From SZUA-448 sp045627185 (GTDB taxonomy: Bacteria > Bacillota > Clostridia > Lachnospirales > Lachnospiraceae), in NCBI GenBank assembly GCA_045627185.1, contig JAZQNE010000124.1, positions 1-55,564 of the forward strand: DNA of 55,564 bases. The letters are read 5' to 3'. This document shows, one piece after another, positions 42,801 to 52,045 of the stretch. The translations under genes and the position numbers were made by a program. Positions within the stretch are counted from its first letter, which is position 1; each line of letters begins with the position of its first letter. The notes beneath the pieces are model-generated. The model saw only the letters and a program-made list of their open reading frames with translations. It did not search any database and was not told where the DNA came from.

Positions 42801-44657
42801 TCAGGTCTGTTCTCCAATTACCACAAGATTATCGCCCGGTACAAGCGATAAAGTTTCTGTCAGGGACGGATTCAGGTACAGTCTGTTATCTCCCGCTCCC
42901 GCAGGCTGATAGCCGATTAAGCAGTAACCGTGCTTAAGAGCCGCTCTTCTGAGCTCCGCAACACTGTAAGTACCTGCGCACCCGAAAAATGCTGCCGGTT
43001 TAAGGCAAAGTTCATTTCCGTCATTTGAAAGAAGTTCCTTGAAAACGCTGTAAAGTTCAGGTGTTTCCGCAAGCTGGGCAAGAACCATGGCAGAAATGTC
43101 GGATGCAACAACAAAGTCCGTAGGTTCATCACCGCTCACCAGACGGCGGTTTTTCTCACTGAACAGTTCAGCGGTTATGGAATATTTATATCCGTTACGA
43201 AGCTTGGTATCACGCAGTTTAAGAAGAATCATGATGTTGTGAAGGTCATCGTTGTCCTCATCTGCGTCATCGGGGCTGAGAATCACAATGTGATCGGCAT
43301 CACGCACAAGCTCCTCCATTGACTCACGTTCGTTAACATCACCGCGGAAAATAACAGCATTTTGAACCTCTGCAAGTGCCTCGCGAACATCATCGGCAAC
43401 CTCTTCTGCTATATCTGCAACGGTAATGCTCACGTCTTCAATGGAAAGTTCGTTAATAATTGTCCCAAACGAACTGTTATATCCAATAATAACGATGTGT
43501 TTGCGCTCTGTTTCTTCCGAAGTCACAACCTGAGGTGATTCGCTTGAAAGTGTCTGACGAACGAGCTCTGCCTTGTCAATAAAACCAAATATGTCATTAT
43601 CCTCAGCAAGATACAGAATCCTGTCATTTGCCTCAATCACGGTATCGGGGTCGGGTTTAAGCATAACAGCGTCGTCCCTTGCGATTCCAAGCGGAACGCC
43701 TCCGTTCATTGACAGCGATATATCCATAAAGGTCCTGCCGGTCATATGATCCGAAGCATTTACAAAATACATTTCATTTCCTTCGAAGTTGAAGGTATCA
43801 ACAAACGCATGCGAAATTCCGGGCTGTGTGCAGGAATGTGCAATGGTTCTTGCAATAACATCGTTTGTCTGAAGCATTATAATATTGCGCTCGCGGCGCA
43901 TTGTCTTCGGAAGAAGGCTCTGGCGTGCGGAAACAGCGGCAACTATACGCGTTGTTGTATTTCCGGCTTCCTCAAGAATGGCAGAAACAGCAAGAATACT
44001 CTTAATTGTGGCAGCATCATCGCTTTTATTGACAACTACCGTTGATGCATCGGGAATCGCACAACATCCAAGTGAGAAAACATCGCATGTATCAACGTTT
44101 CTGCAGATAATCCGGACATTTTTCGGAATATCTTCAATGCTGCTCTTAATGGATTCCTCCATTTCATCCTTTTCAACATTGTCAGCAACTACAATACAGC
44201 GTTTTTCGTCACCCGCTGAAAGGATAAGCTGCGAGAGAAGCGTGAATTCGCCGGGCTTAAAACCAAGCAGAACTATGTGCCCTTCCTCAAGGATTTTCGA
44301 GTTGCCTTTACGGAGTTCCGTGAGTTTATCCTCAATAGCACTTCCGACAATACCTATAAGAACACTTGTAAAGAAAAGTCCCACAATTGCCGCAACAGCC
44401 GTAAGAATAATCGAAACAAAGGTATTCCCGTCTTCCGAATAAGGCATCCATGCGTTAATGGCAGTTGCAATCGTATCCCAAATCGATGTCCCCAGATTTC
44501 CTTCTTCTCCGTCCGAAACGGAAATCAGAATGGCAAGAACAATTACAACCACAAGTGTTACTATCGCAAGCAGTTTAATCATGCTCACGGTGCCTCTTGA
44601 CATTCTTCTGTCAAACCAGTAACGGAAACGTTCCTTAAAGCTCGCCTTTTTTTTCAT
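42801..44657 (-). CDS. CASTOR/POLLUX-like ion channel with RCK/TrkA-N-type domains
   Basis: About 618 residues. Two N-terminal membrane spans (about 26-47 and 80-105) flank a pore-loop-like segment, IATAINAWMPYSEDG. Two Rossmann-type regulatory halves follow: GHIVLLGFKPGEFTLLSQLI (about 145) and KHIVIIGYNSSFGTIINEL (about 385). This is the architecture of plant CASTOR/POLLUX/SYM8 channels and their bacterial relatives, gated by calcium or other ligands and passing K+ or Ca2+. It has no Kir-like TVGYG filter. ATG 44657 is preferred, since the ATG nine bases upstream lies directly against GGAGG. It follows the AAA+ gene by 36 bp. Confidence 0.85.
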   Translation of the reverse strand: MKKKASFKERFRYWFDRRMSRGTVSMIKLLAIVTLVVVIVLAILISVSDGEEGNLGTSIWDTIATAINAWMPYSEDGNTFVSIILTAVAAIVGLFFTSVLIGIVGSAIEDKLTELRKGNSKILEEGHIVLLGFKPGEFTLLSQLILSAGDEKRCIVVADNVEKDEMEESIKSSIEDIPKNVRIICRNVDTCDVFSLGCCAIPDASTVVVNKSDDAATIKSILAVSAILEEAGNTTTRIVAAVSARQSLLPKTMRRERNIIMLQTNDVIARTIAHSCTQPGISHAFVDTFNFEGNEMYFVNASDHMTGRTFMDISLSMNGGVPLGIARDDAVMLKPDPDTVIEANDRILYLAEDNDIFGFIDKAELVRQTLSSESPQVVTSEETERKHIVIIGYNSSFGTIINELSIEDVSITVADIAEEVADDVREALAEVQNAVIFRGDVNERESMEELVRDADHIVILSPDDADEDNDDLHNIMILLKLRDTKLRNGYKYSITAELFSEKNRRLVSGDEPTDFVVASDISAMVLAQLAETPELYSVFKELLSNDGNELCLKPAAFFGCAGTYSVAELRRAALKHGYCLIGYQPAGAGDNRLYLNPSLTETLSLVPGDNLVVIGEQT

Positions 44658-44693
44658 GTTCCACATCCCTCCCTATGAAGTGAACCACGTGTC

Positions 44694-46808
44694 TTAGAAC
44701 CCAAGTTTATTCTTTGTCATTAATTTTTCCGAGAATTCCTTCTCAGTTGAAGCATTTATGAAATCTTCGCGCGTAAGCACGATATCTGTATTGTTAAGGG
44801 CACTTCTGAGTGCTGCCTTTGACCATGTTCTTTCGTAAAGATTACGTGAGAAACGGGCATTTGCGAACTCCTTTGACTGAATGTAGCCGTCAGAAAGACT
44901 GTCAAAGAATTCTCTTACGGCAGGCTCGAAATCATCAGCCATTTTGAAACTCTTTGATGCGAATTTCATATAAATATCCGCCAGCTGAGTCTTTGTATAG
45001 CTCTTAAACTCAAGCACAAAAGGCATACGGCTTCGAAGACCCGTGTTGCCCTCCATAAGCTGCTTCATCTCATCTGTATAACCGGCCATGATTATAACCA
45101 TATCGTCCCTGTGATTTTCCATCTCGGAAATAAGCGTTGTCAGGGCTTCACGTCCGTAATCCTTGCTGTCTGCATCCTGTGAATAAAGAGCATAGGCTTC
45201 ATCAATGAAAAGAACAGAACCGTACGCATCACGGCAGATGGCTGCTGTTTTCGGTGCAGTCTGACCAACGTAAGCACCAACCAGGTCACGTCCTGTATAC
45301 TCAAAGAAGTAGCCGTTTCGAAGAATGCCGTTCTCTCTGAAAATACGTCCAAGGATGCGGGCAACCGTTGTTTTTCCGGTACCCGGTGCGCCTTCGAACC
45401 TCATATGGAGACACGGCTTGTCAACACCTTCAATGGACATGGCTGTTTTAACCTGGGTAACAATCTCACGGATTCTGTCTGAGATTTCTTCCATGCCTAC
45501 AAGGTTTGAAAGTTCGGAAAAACCGTCACGCACGGGTTTGTTAAATGTAGTGGAAATTGAGATTATGTCGTTCTGCGAAATGACATTTCCGGTCTTGTCA
45601 GCATCAGCATTTTTAACTGTTGCCTTGCATTTTTCCCAAATCATTTCGCGGGCAATCTTGTTAATTGATTCAATACCGTAGAAGCGTCCGTCTGACTTTT
45701 CCTCATTTACACGGGCGCAGAACACTTCAGCGGCTTCTTCATCCATGGAAATTTCCTTTTCCTTAAGGAATCTGTCAGCACATTCCTTAAGCTGCTCATA
45801 GCTGAAAGGAGGCACTTTTACTACGCGTACAAAGAAAATATCGGCGATAATCTTTCTGACATCTTCAAGCGCACCGGGCTCAAGGAAAGGTACTCTGAAA
45901 ATAAAAATGTACCGGCTCTGAATGTCCGCAAGGCGGAGCAAAAATGATTTCAAATTATTTCTGACGGATTTTTCAAGGAATGAACTGATATCAAACAGAA
46001 TGCAGCCGGCCTTTGATTCATCTGAAAGTTCATTGATTACTTTATCCGGAGTAATCATTCCGTTTCCGTCATCGGAAGCTATTGAATATTCTTTAACTTC
46101 GTAATCGTTCTCATATGTGAACAGTTCATAATCGGAAGCCAGTTCAGCCAGATATTTCATGGCTGTTGTCGTACCGTAGCCGTCATCAACCGAGAACAGG
46201 AAATTCTGATACATAAAGCAGTCTGTTAATCCCTTGTCCTTTACATATTTTCCAACCTCGGAAATTTCATGGCAAAGAGCCTTAAAGTCATCCCATCCCA
46301 CAAGCTTGTCAATTAAGGAAAGCACCTCGCTTGCACCTGTTCCATCGGGATCAGCAACAATCCTTGCAGACTCTGTAAGGTCAAACACAGCCTTGTTTGT
46401 TGCGTTTACATTCTCAAATACGAACTGAGCGGCATGGTCGGCAAGCTCCTGTGTGTATGCACCTTCAATTACCGGAACACCTACTCTGAACACTATTTTT
46501 CCGCTTTCCGGATTATAATCATATCCTCCCAGGAAGAAATTATCATAGTTATACTGTGACAATTTGCGGGCAAATGTTGTATTTATGTTCTTTTCGGCAA
46601 CAAAAGGCAATACCGAATAAAAGTCGACCAGCTTGTTATCGTCGGAAATAACAGCACGCACATGAACATTATAATGGTCCCCGACAACATATGTTTCTGC
46701 AATGTGCTTTTCTTCATCGGCATTAACGTTTGACGGAATTGCGATCAGCTTCTGGACTGCTTTAACATTTATTTTGTAAATTGCATCTGTAGAAAGATTT
46801 TTAGCCAT
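44694..46808 (-). CDS. CbxX/CfxQ-type AAA+ ATPase
   Basis: 704 residues, soluble. The first 150 residues look like a YbjN/secretion-chaperone fold. A middle region (about 180-420) resembles an AAA module without a Walker A motif. The C-terminal module is an active CbxX/CfxQ ATPase: FEGAPGTGKTTVARILGRIF (Walker A), then GAYVGQTAPKT and GSVLFIDEAYALY (Walker B) in order, then LRSRMPFVLEF and a FANARFSRNLYERT sensor-2 region. Relatives remodel protein complexes, for example Rubisco activase CbbX and EccA of type VII secretion. GGAGG precedes the ATG. Its position 11 bp after the Fe-S gene and 36 bp before the channel suggests it acts on a membrane partner. Confidence 0.88.
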   Translation of the reverse strand: MAKNLSTDAIYKINVKAVQKLIAIPSNVNADEEKHIAETYVVGDHYNVHVRAVISDDNKLVDFYSVLPFVAEKNINTTFARKLSQYNYDNFFLGGYDYNPESGKIVFRVGVPVIEGAYTQELADHAAQFVFENVNATNKAVFDLTESARIVADPDGTGASEVLSLIDKLVGWDDFKALCHEISEVGKYVKDKGLTDCFMYQNFLFSVDDGYGTTTAMKYLAELASDYELFTYENDYEVKEYSIASDDGNGMITPDKVINELSDESKAGCILFDISSFLEKSVRNNLKSFLLRLADIQSRYIFIFRVPFLEPGALEDVRKIIADIFFVRVVKVPPFSYEQLKECADRFLKEKEISMDEEAAEVFCARVNEEKSDGRFYGIESINKIAREMIWEKCKATVKNADADKTGNVISQNDIISISTTFNKPVRDGFSELSNLVGMEEISDRIREIVTQVKTAMSIEGVDKPCLHMRFEGAPGTGKTTVARILGRIFRENGILRNGYFFEYTGRDLVGAYVGQTAPKTAAICRDAYGSVLFIDEAYALYSQDADSKDYGREALTTLISEMENHRDDMVIIMAGYTDEMKQLMEGNTGLRSRMPFVLEFKSYTKTQLADIYMKFASKSFKMADDFEPAVREFFDSLSDGYIQSKEFANARFSRNLYERTWSKAALRSALNNTDIVLTREDFINASTEKEFSEKLMTKNKLGF

Positions 46809-46819
46809 ACTTCCTCCGT

Positions 46820-47680
46820 TTATTTCTTCAAAGCGGCCCCGGCCGCCTCATTATTTTTTTCACCAAGCGCAAATCCGAGTGACAAAGCGCCCTCCGGACA
46901 TTTATCAATACATTTTCCGCATCTTATGCATTCCGCGGAATTTGGATTTTCATGGGGTTTAACAGCCATACCGCAGGCATTTTCGCAGGCCCCGCAATGC
47001 GTACAGCGTCCCGCATCAAGTTTCATTCTGAAGACGGCATGTTTATTGAACAATCCGTAAAATGCCCCAAGGGGGCACAAATACTTGCAGAACGGTCTGA
47101 AAATGAAAACCGATGCAAGAATTATTATGCCAAGAATGCAGCATTTCCATGCAAATCTGCTGCCAAACATGGATACTATCTTACTGTCGGCAATTGCAAG
47201 CAGAATACCCGAAACGGTTCCCGACGGGCATAAATACTTACAGAAGAAGGGTGTAAGTTTTTTATACAGCGGCAGGACAATAACAAGAACAATCAAAACC
47301 ACGTATTTCACATATCTTAATATTCTGTCGCCCTTAAAACGTTTTATTTTCTTTTTGATTGGAATTTTATCCAAGAGGTCCTGAATAAAGCCAAACGGGC
47401 ACAAAAAACCGCACACAATTCTGCCAAGCAGCGCGCCGAAGAACAGCAGCAGCCCCAGAACATAGTACGGAAATCTGAATTTTAAGGATGAAAGCGAATT
47501 CTGAAGCGAGCCGACCGGACATGAACCGACAGCCCCGGGACACGAATAGCAGTTCAGCCCCGGAACGCAGACATTTTTCCCGGCTCCCGAATAAAGCTTT
47601 CCCGTAAAAAAACCTTTGAAATTTGCATTTTGAATCAGTGTTGCGACAGCCTGGACAGCTGTCCTTTTTTTATTTACCAA
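46820..47680 (-). CDS. Membrane 4Fe-4S protein, NapH/NosR-like
   Basis: 286 residues. Four to five membrane spans carry two cytoplasmic CxxxCP-type pairs (GFLCPFGFIQDLL and KYLCPLGAFYGLF), with Cys-rich loops CVPGLNCYSCPGAVGSCPVG and FFCKYLCPSGTV. A C-terminal ferredoxin domain (CTHCGACENAC, CIRCGKCIDKCP) follows. It moves electrons across or into the membrane. The start appears to be a TTG that overlaps the CXXC-peptide gene by 11 bases, with GGAG upstream. With the TlpA-like protein and CXXC peptide it forms a redox relay that probably keeps extracytoplasmic thiols or methionine residues reduced. Confidence 0.9.
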   Translation of the reverse strand: MVNKKRTAVQAVATLIQNANFKGFFTGKLYSGAGKNVCVPGLNCYSCPGAVGSCPVGSLQNSLSSLKFRFPYYVLGLLLFFGALLGRIVCGFLCPFGFIQDLLDKIPIKKKIKRFKGDRILRYVKYVVLIVLVIVLPLYKKLTPFFCKYLCPSGTVSGILLAIADSKIVSMFGSRFAWKCCILGIIILASVFIFRPFCKYLCPLGAFYGLFNKHAVFRMKLDAGRCTHCGACENACGMAVKPHENPNSAECIRCGKCIDKCPEGALSLGFALGEKNNEAAGAALKK

Positions 47681-47828
47681 GGCCTATGCACTCCACACAT
47701 ATTTTGACTGCTTTATTAAAGACATCTCTGTATTGCCCAAGAATCAGGCCTGTAGCGGTCAGCACAACTGATGCCGTAAGAAGAATCACAGTGAGCAGAC
47801 CGGTTTTCTTTTTTCCAACTGTTTTCAC
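47670..47828 (-). CDS. CD1871A-type CXXC motif membrane peptide
   Basis: 52 residues, found by reading the gap between the TlpA and Fe-S genes. A GTG start with GGGAGG upstream opens a basic VKTVGKKKTG, then one membrane span (LLTVILLTASVVLTATGLIL), then GQYRDVFNKAVKICVECIGL and GK. The single Cys-x-x-Cys close to the C-terminus, followed by IGLG, is the hallmark of the family named after C. difficile CD1871A, some members of which use selenocysteine. Here both are cysteines (TGT and TGC). It overlaps the Fe-S gene by 11 bases and is likely a membrane-tethered disulfide shuttle between it and the TlpA-like protein. Confidence 0.85.
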   Translation of the reverse strand: MKTVGKKKTGLLTVILLTASVVLTATGLILGQYRDVFNKAVKICVECIGLGK

Positions 47829-47842
47829 GGCATCCTCCCGGC

Positions 47843-48412
47843 TTATTTATTCAAAAAAGACTCAATTATGCTTTTCCAGCTTTCGTAATCCCTGCCGCCA
47901 ATATAGGGCTCCTCGGAAAGAAGATTGCCCTGTCCGTCAAAGAAAACGGTAGTTGGAACATATTCCGTCGCATACTTCGAAAACTCATTTGTATTAATCA
48001 GGATAGGGTATTCAATACTGTTCTGCTTTACAATGGTTTTCGCATCGGATTTATAATCCATGTCCGCAAACACGCCAAGAATCACGAATCCCTTGTCTTT
48101 GTAATTTTTGTAGAGCTCATTAAGGGTCGGCATTTCATTAACACACGGTCCGCACCACGGCTCCCAGAGATTGACCATGATAAGCCTGTTTTCGGAATAA
48201 TCCGAAAGCGTGACTCCTTTTCCGTCAAGAGTCATTGTGGTGAAAGAAAGCATGTTTTTATTATCGGTATTCTGAAGTGCCGGTGTTGCAGAGGCCTCAG
48301 CCGACTGTGAAGGGTTCGGAGTTGTGTCCTTGTTTCCTTGTATGACATCTGCTTTTCCGCAGCCGGTAAGCAGTAACATTACACATAAAATAGCAGACAG
48401 GATTTTTTTCAT
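47843..48412 (-). CDS. TlpA-like thioredoxin-fold lipoprotein
   Basis: 189 residues. A lipoprotein signal (Cys in LTGCGKAD) and a Ser/Thr/Pro linker precede a thioredoxin fold with NLWEPWCGPCVNEMPTLNEL (active-site WCGPC), FVILGVFADMDY, cis-Pro in EYVPTTVFFDG and a C-terminal helix. It is a membrane-anchored extracytoplasmic disulfide reductase or resacetin-type oxidoreductase. It lies 14 bp upstream of the CXXC peptide and 15 bp after the hybrid kinase, so it is part of the same operon. The ribosome site (GAGA) is weak. Confidence 0.9.
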   Translation of the reverse strand: MKKILSAILCVMLLLTGCGKADVIQGNKDTTPNPSQSAEASATPALQNTDNKNMLSFTTMTLDGKGVTLSDYSENRLIMVNLWEPWCGPCVNEMPTLNELYKNYKDKGFVILGVFADMDYKSDAKTIVKQNSIEYPILINTNEFSKYATEYVPTTVFFDGQGNLLSEEPYIGGRDYESWKSIIESFLNK

Positions 48413-48427
48413 GGGTTATATCTCATT

Positions 48428-50287
48428 TCATTCATTGTTTTCTGTTTCAGAACCGTTCGTTTTTTTCTTTCGCTCATAAGCCTGTTTAAGAGTCCTTATA
48501 AGTTCAATCTGGCTTGTCGGTTTTGCAAGATACCCGTCAAACCCGTATCCTATGTATTCTTCCTCAGCGCCGTTAATCGCATTGGCGGTAAGAATGATGA
48601 ACGATGTATTCTTGTTAATTTCATGATGTTCCTTACGGAAATGCTTAAGCATATCAACGCCGTCCATATCAGGCATCATGTGATCTACATAGACTATGTC
48701 GTATTCGTTTCTTCTGAGAAGCTCCAGTGCTTCGATTCCGCCCTTTGCGGAATCAACAACAGCTTCTGTCTTCTCAAGCATCTTCTCTATAAGTTTTCTG
48801 TTCAGAAGAATGTCATCAATTGAAAGAACTCTTGCATCAGGCGCCCTGAAGTTCAAAAGGTCTTCGTTTGAGGTTTCGGTTTCGCTGTCTGTCATTTCAA
48901 ATTCAACAGGGTCATCAACAACCTTCTGCGGAATAAATACGGTAAAAGTGCTTCCGACTCCGACACGGCTGTCGACCTTAATTGTACCGCCCATCAGATC
49001 AAGCAGACGTTTGACAAGTGAAAGGCCAAGGCCTGTTCCTTCTATGTTGTGCGTCTTTTCTTCATCTACTCTCTGGAATGATTTGAACAGTTTTGTCTGG
49101 TTTTCCCTGCTGATTCCAAGACCGGTGTCTTTCACGGCTACCACAAGACCTACTTTACCCCTGCCTGCAGATTCGGTATGCACACGGAGAAGAATTTCGC
49201 CCTGTTCCGTATATTTTGCGGCATTGGAAAGAAGATTGATCAGAATCTGACGGATTCTGAGTTCATCGCCGTAAAGAGTTCCAGGAATGTTTCCGATTTC
49301 GGATTTCATTTCTATCTGTTTGCCGGCCAGACTTGTTTTTGTCATTTTCAGACAGTCATTAATTACATTTCCGACATTATACTCATTTTCAACAATCTCC
49401 ATCTTTCCGGCCTCAATCTTTGAAAGATCAAGGATATCGTTAATAAGCGAAAGAAGGAGTTCGCTTGAGTTTGCAATAGCATCCGTATAATCACGGACGG
49501 CATTATTTATATTTTCCTGTGCAATCAGGGCATTGAAACCAAGAATTGAATTTAACGGTGTTCTGATTTCATGTGACATATTTGCCAGGAATTCGCTCTT
49601 TGCCTTGCTTACACGTTCAGATTCGACAAGTGCTTTTGAGATTTCCTCCTGATACGAAAATTCCTTGGCAACAACAGAGGTGATATCTATATTTGTGAAA
49701 AGAAGTTTTGATATTTTGCCGGATTTGTCACGGTCGGCCTCGCAAACATTGATTCTGCTCCAGCGTTCTCCGTCTTCTGCTTCATAGTTGATAAGGAAGG
49801 GAACACTGCCGTCTTTCTGCTTTGAGATATTCTCCAGCAATGCGTTCAGCTGGAAACTTTCATTGAGTTTCCGGCGTTCTTCTTCATTTTTGACTTTTGA
49901 AAGAAGCATTGGCAAATACGTGTCATAACTATGGCTGACGGATAATTCATCGTACAACTCCATGTCAACTGCTTCACCCGAATAAATTATCTTGAAGGTT
50001 TCACTCGGAACATCAACCAGAATAAAGGCCAGAACCATCTTTTTCGAATTTTCAAGAATGTAATTCAGCTCACGGTTTTCATCAGCCATTACCTTTTCAT
50101 TTCTGGAATCAAGCGAAATATGCAGAACATAAACAAGCAGCATGGAAACAAAGCTTACTATAAGCAGCCACTCATTATGGAATCTTATACCGCAGACAGC
50201 AATGCCTATGATCAGCAGAACAAGAATGATTCCCAGTACAGATACCCGTTTTGATTCGTTCTTTTTCAGTAATTCAAGTCCTTTCAA
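48428..50287 (-). CDS. Hybrid sensor histidine kinase/response regulator
   Basis: 619 residues. Two closely spaced membrane spans (about 15-60) have almost no extracellular loop. A PAS-like domain (about 75-215), HisKA (NMSHEIRTPLNSILGF), HATPase_c (NLLSNAAKYTEQGE, DTGLGIS, GTGLGL) and a receiver (SIDDILLNRKL, phospho-Asp in VYVDHMMPDMDG, Lys in LAKPT) follow. The start is a TTG with GGAGG at a 6-base gap. Lying 15 bp before the TlpA gene, it could sense envelope redox state, but this is inference; no target regulator is encoded nearby. Confidence 0.92.
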   Translation of the reverse strand: MKGLELLKKNESKRVSVLGIILVLLIIGIAVCGIRFHNEWLLIVSFVSMLLVYVLHISLDSRNEKVMADENRELNYILENSKKMVLAFILVDVPSETFKIIYSGEAVDMELYDELSVSHSYDTYLPMLLSKVKNEEERRKLNESFQLNALLENISKQKDGSVPFLINYEAEDGERWSRINVCEADRDKSGKISKLLFTNIDITSVVAKEFSYQEEISKALVESERVSKAKSEFLANMSHEIRTPLNSILGFNALIAQENINNAVRDYTDAIANSSELLLSLINDILDLSKIEAGKMEIVENEYNVGNVINDCLKMTKTSLAGKQIEMKSEIGNIPGTLYGDELRIRQILINLLSNAAKYTEQGEILLRVHTESAGRGKVGLVVAVKDTGLGISRENQTKLFKSFQRVDEEKTHNIEGTGLGLSLVKRLLDLMGGTIKVDSRVGVGSTFTVFIPQKVVDDPVEFEMTDSETETSNEDLLNFRAPDARVLSIDDILLNRKLIEKMLEKTEAVVDSAKGGIEALELLRRNEYDIVYVDHMMPDMDGVDMLKHFRKEHHEINKNTSFIILTANAINGAEEEYIGYGFDGYLAKPTSQIELIRTLKQAYERKKKTNGSETENNE

Positions 50288-50318
50288 GATAGACCTCCAA
50301 TTCCTTTATGCAATAATT

Positions 50319-50708
50319 TCATTCATGATTTCCGTAAATTATTATCCCGTAATTAAGTGCACCAAGTATTTCAAAAGCAAACAGCAGACGTTTTACCCAC
50401 ATGCTGCTGAAAAGGATTGCCTTCGGATTCAGGGCATCACTTATAAGTGCTGCCGCAAGAACGATGATTACAATCAGATTCAGGGCTCTTATGAATGATA
50501 AAACGGTTTTTCCCTCTAACAGTGCCATAAACAGCGTTACAACCGTAAAAATATATGTAACCGCCAAAAAGGCAGCCAGCACTTCCTTTGTCAGGCTGTG
50601 GTCAATAAAAGCCATTGACGAATTAAAATGATTGGCAATGGAAAGTGCAAGGAACCCAAACGATGCCGCAAACAGGAAATGCGTAATAACAATACCGGTT
50701 TTTTTCAT
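50319..50708 (-). CDS. Small four-span membrane protein, unknown
   Basis: 129 residues with four predicted spans (about 8-28, 42-64, 70-93 and 100-122) and short polar loops. No family is recognised. Its ATG overlaps the glycosidase stop codon by 4 bases (ATGA), so it is translationally coupled to that gene, and it precedes the hybrid kinase by 31 bp. It may be a membrane accessory to one of them. Confidence 0.65.
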   Translation of the reverse strand: MKKTGIVITHFLFAASFGFLALSIANHFNSSMAFIDHSLTKEVLAAFLAVTYIFTVVTLFMALLEGKTVLSFIRALNLIVIIVLAAALISDALNPKAILFSSMWVKRLLFAFEILGALNYGIIIYGNHE

Positions 50709-51883
50709 TGTCCGCCTCCTGTCAGTGATTCACCAATACAGATAATATCACTTATTCTTCGGATTGAGCCGTTTGAGTTTTTAACATCAAACAGCTGAAT
50801 TCCCCTGTACCCGGCATATACCGATGCTCCACCGTCCATGTTATATGCAAGTTTGCAGCCCAAATCAGCCGCAATCTGTGCCGTAGCCTCAAGGTTTGTC
50901 CCGACACCGTTTTCTGCTTTCTGTGCTTCATCACGATATCCGAGAATAGCAATCATTACATAATGTCCGGGCTCAACATACCCAAGTACCGACCTCGGAT
51001 TCTTTCTCCATACATCAATGTCTGCATTCAGCTTGGGCTGGCCGTTTTCATCAAGAAGCGACGGTCCGAAGCTCCAGACCTGATAAGGTGCCCGCTCTTT
51101 GATTCTGTTCCAGTCATAAGTGTCATGGGTTTCAATTTCCATTGTTCCGTCCCAGTACAGAACACAGATATCGTCGGTAATATAATCAGCCTTGCGGATA
51201 ACGCTTCCGTTTCTCACAATAACCGGCTTTGCGCTATTATAACCGTAGAAAAGGTCACCGCTTATTGCTGCAACCGCCTGTCCGAAGGATGTGTCCTCAA
51301 ACAGCTTGCTGAAATTGGTTGTACCGTTTTTATAGCTTACAAAGAAGTTCTCAATATTTCTGATATAGACATCGAACGCATACCAGACTGTATGTGCATC
51401 TGCAAACTTTTCACCGGTTTTTGACGTTCTCTGCGAATACATTCCGTCAAACGATGACATCTTAATATAGACATCATGGCTTCTGTAGCTTGTGTCATCA
51501 ATCATGACACGTTCGTCGCCAAGGAACATCTTGCCGAATTTTTCTCCAAAATCACCGGAAAAGTCATACGGAACACCGTTTATATCGCATTCCGGCGTAG
51601 GCGTAGGGGTACTTGTCGGTCCCTGGCCCGGCGTTACGGAAACATCTGCTTCGGGTGTGGGTGAAGGTGTTGCGGTATTTGTCGGGGTTACCGAAGGTTT
51701 TGAAATGACAGATTCCGTCGGAACCACTTCTGATGTTTCTCCGCTGCCAAGCATTACTCTGGCATGATGAAACCAGCAGAAATAAAGCAGCAGGGCAAGA
51801 AACAGCAATATATCGGTAATTATGCTGAGAATTACTCTTTTTTTATTTGAATGTTTTCTGTCCATGACATTGTCCAATCGCAT
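50705..51883 (-). CDS. Phosphodiester glycosidase family protein (NAGPA domain)
   Basis: 392 residues. One N-terminal membrane span (about 15-37) and a Pro/Thr linker (about 55-95) place the catalytic part outside the cell. The NAGPA/DUF2233 domain (about 160-390) shows AAISGDLFYGY, WSFGPSLLDENG, RSVLGYVEPGHYVM, CKLAYNMDGGASV (the DGG signature) and ISDIICIGE. The family hydrolyses phosphodiester-linked sugars, for example in exopolysaccharide or wall polymers. It is the first gene of the long minus-strand run. The first ATG has no good ribosome site; a second one six codons later is possible. Confidence 0.85.
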   Translation of the reverse strand: MRLDNVMDRKHSNKKRVILSIITDILLFLALLLYFCWFHHARVMLGSGETSEVVPTESVISKPSVTPTNTATPSPTPEADVSVTPGQGPTSTPTPTPECDINGVPYDFSGDFGEKFGKMFLGDERVMIDDTSYRSHDVYIKMSSFDGMYSQRTSKTGEKFADAHTVWYAFDVYIRNIENFFVSYKNGTTNFSKLFEDTSFGQAVAAISGDLFYGYNSAKPVIVRNGSVIRKADYITDDICVLYWDGTMEIETHDTYDWNRIKERAPYQVWSFGPSLLDENGQPKLNADIDVWRKNPRSVLGYVEPGHYVMIAILGYRDEAQKAENGVGTNLEATAQIAADLGCKLAYNMDGGASVYAGYRGIQLFDVKNSNGSIRRISDIICIGESLTGGGQ

Positions 51884-51962
51884 ACCAATAGATATTAGTA
51901 TTATACCACAAATAAATCATTTTTGTGTAATAAAAATTACTTTTTTCACTTTTTTGCAGAAC

Positions 51963-51992
51963 TTGACATATAACCGCAGAATACAGTATTAT
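51963..51992 (+). promoter_or_regulatory. Promoter of the RsmJ-like gene
   Basis: TTGACA (51963-51968), 18 bases and TATTAT (51987-51992), about 54 bases before the ATG at 52046. On the other strand a TATAAT (51900-51905) with a poor -35 may drive the long minus-strand run. Confidence 0.6.
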
Positions 51993-52045
51993 TAGGGCAT
52001 CTCACCGGATTACGGTCCGTCTTTTTTTAAAAACTGTTGAATGTT

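Noticed and set aside
52010..52027. ACCG/CGGT followed by seven T considered as an attenuator before the RsmJ-like gene
   Set aside because: The stem is only four base pairs; too weak to call.
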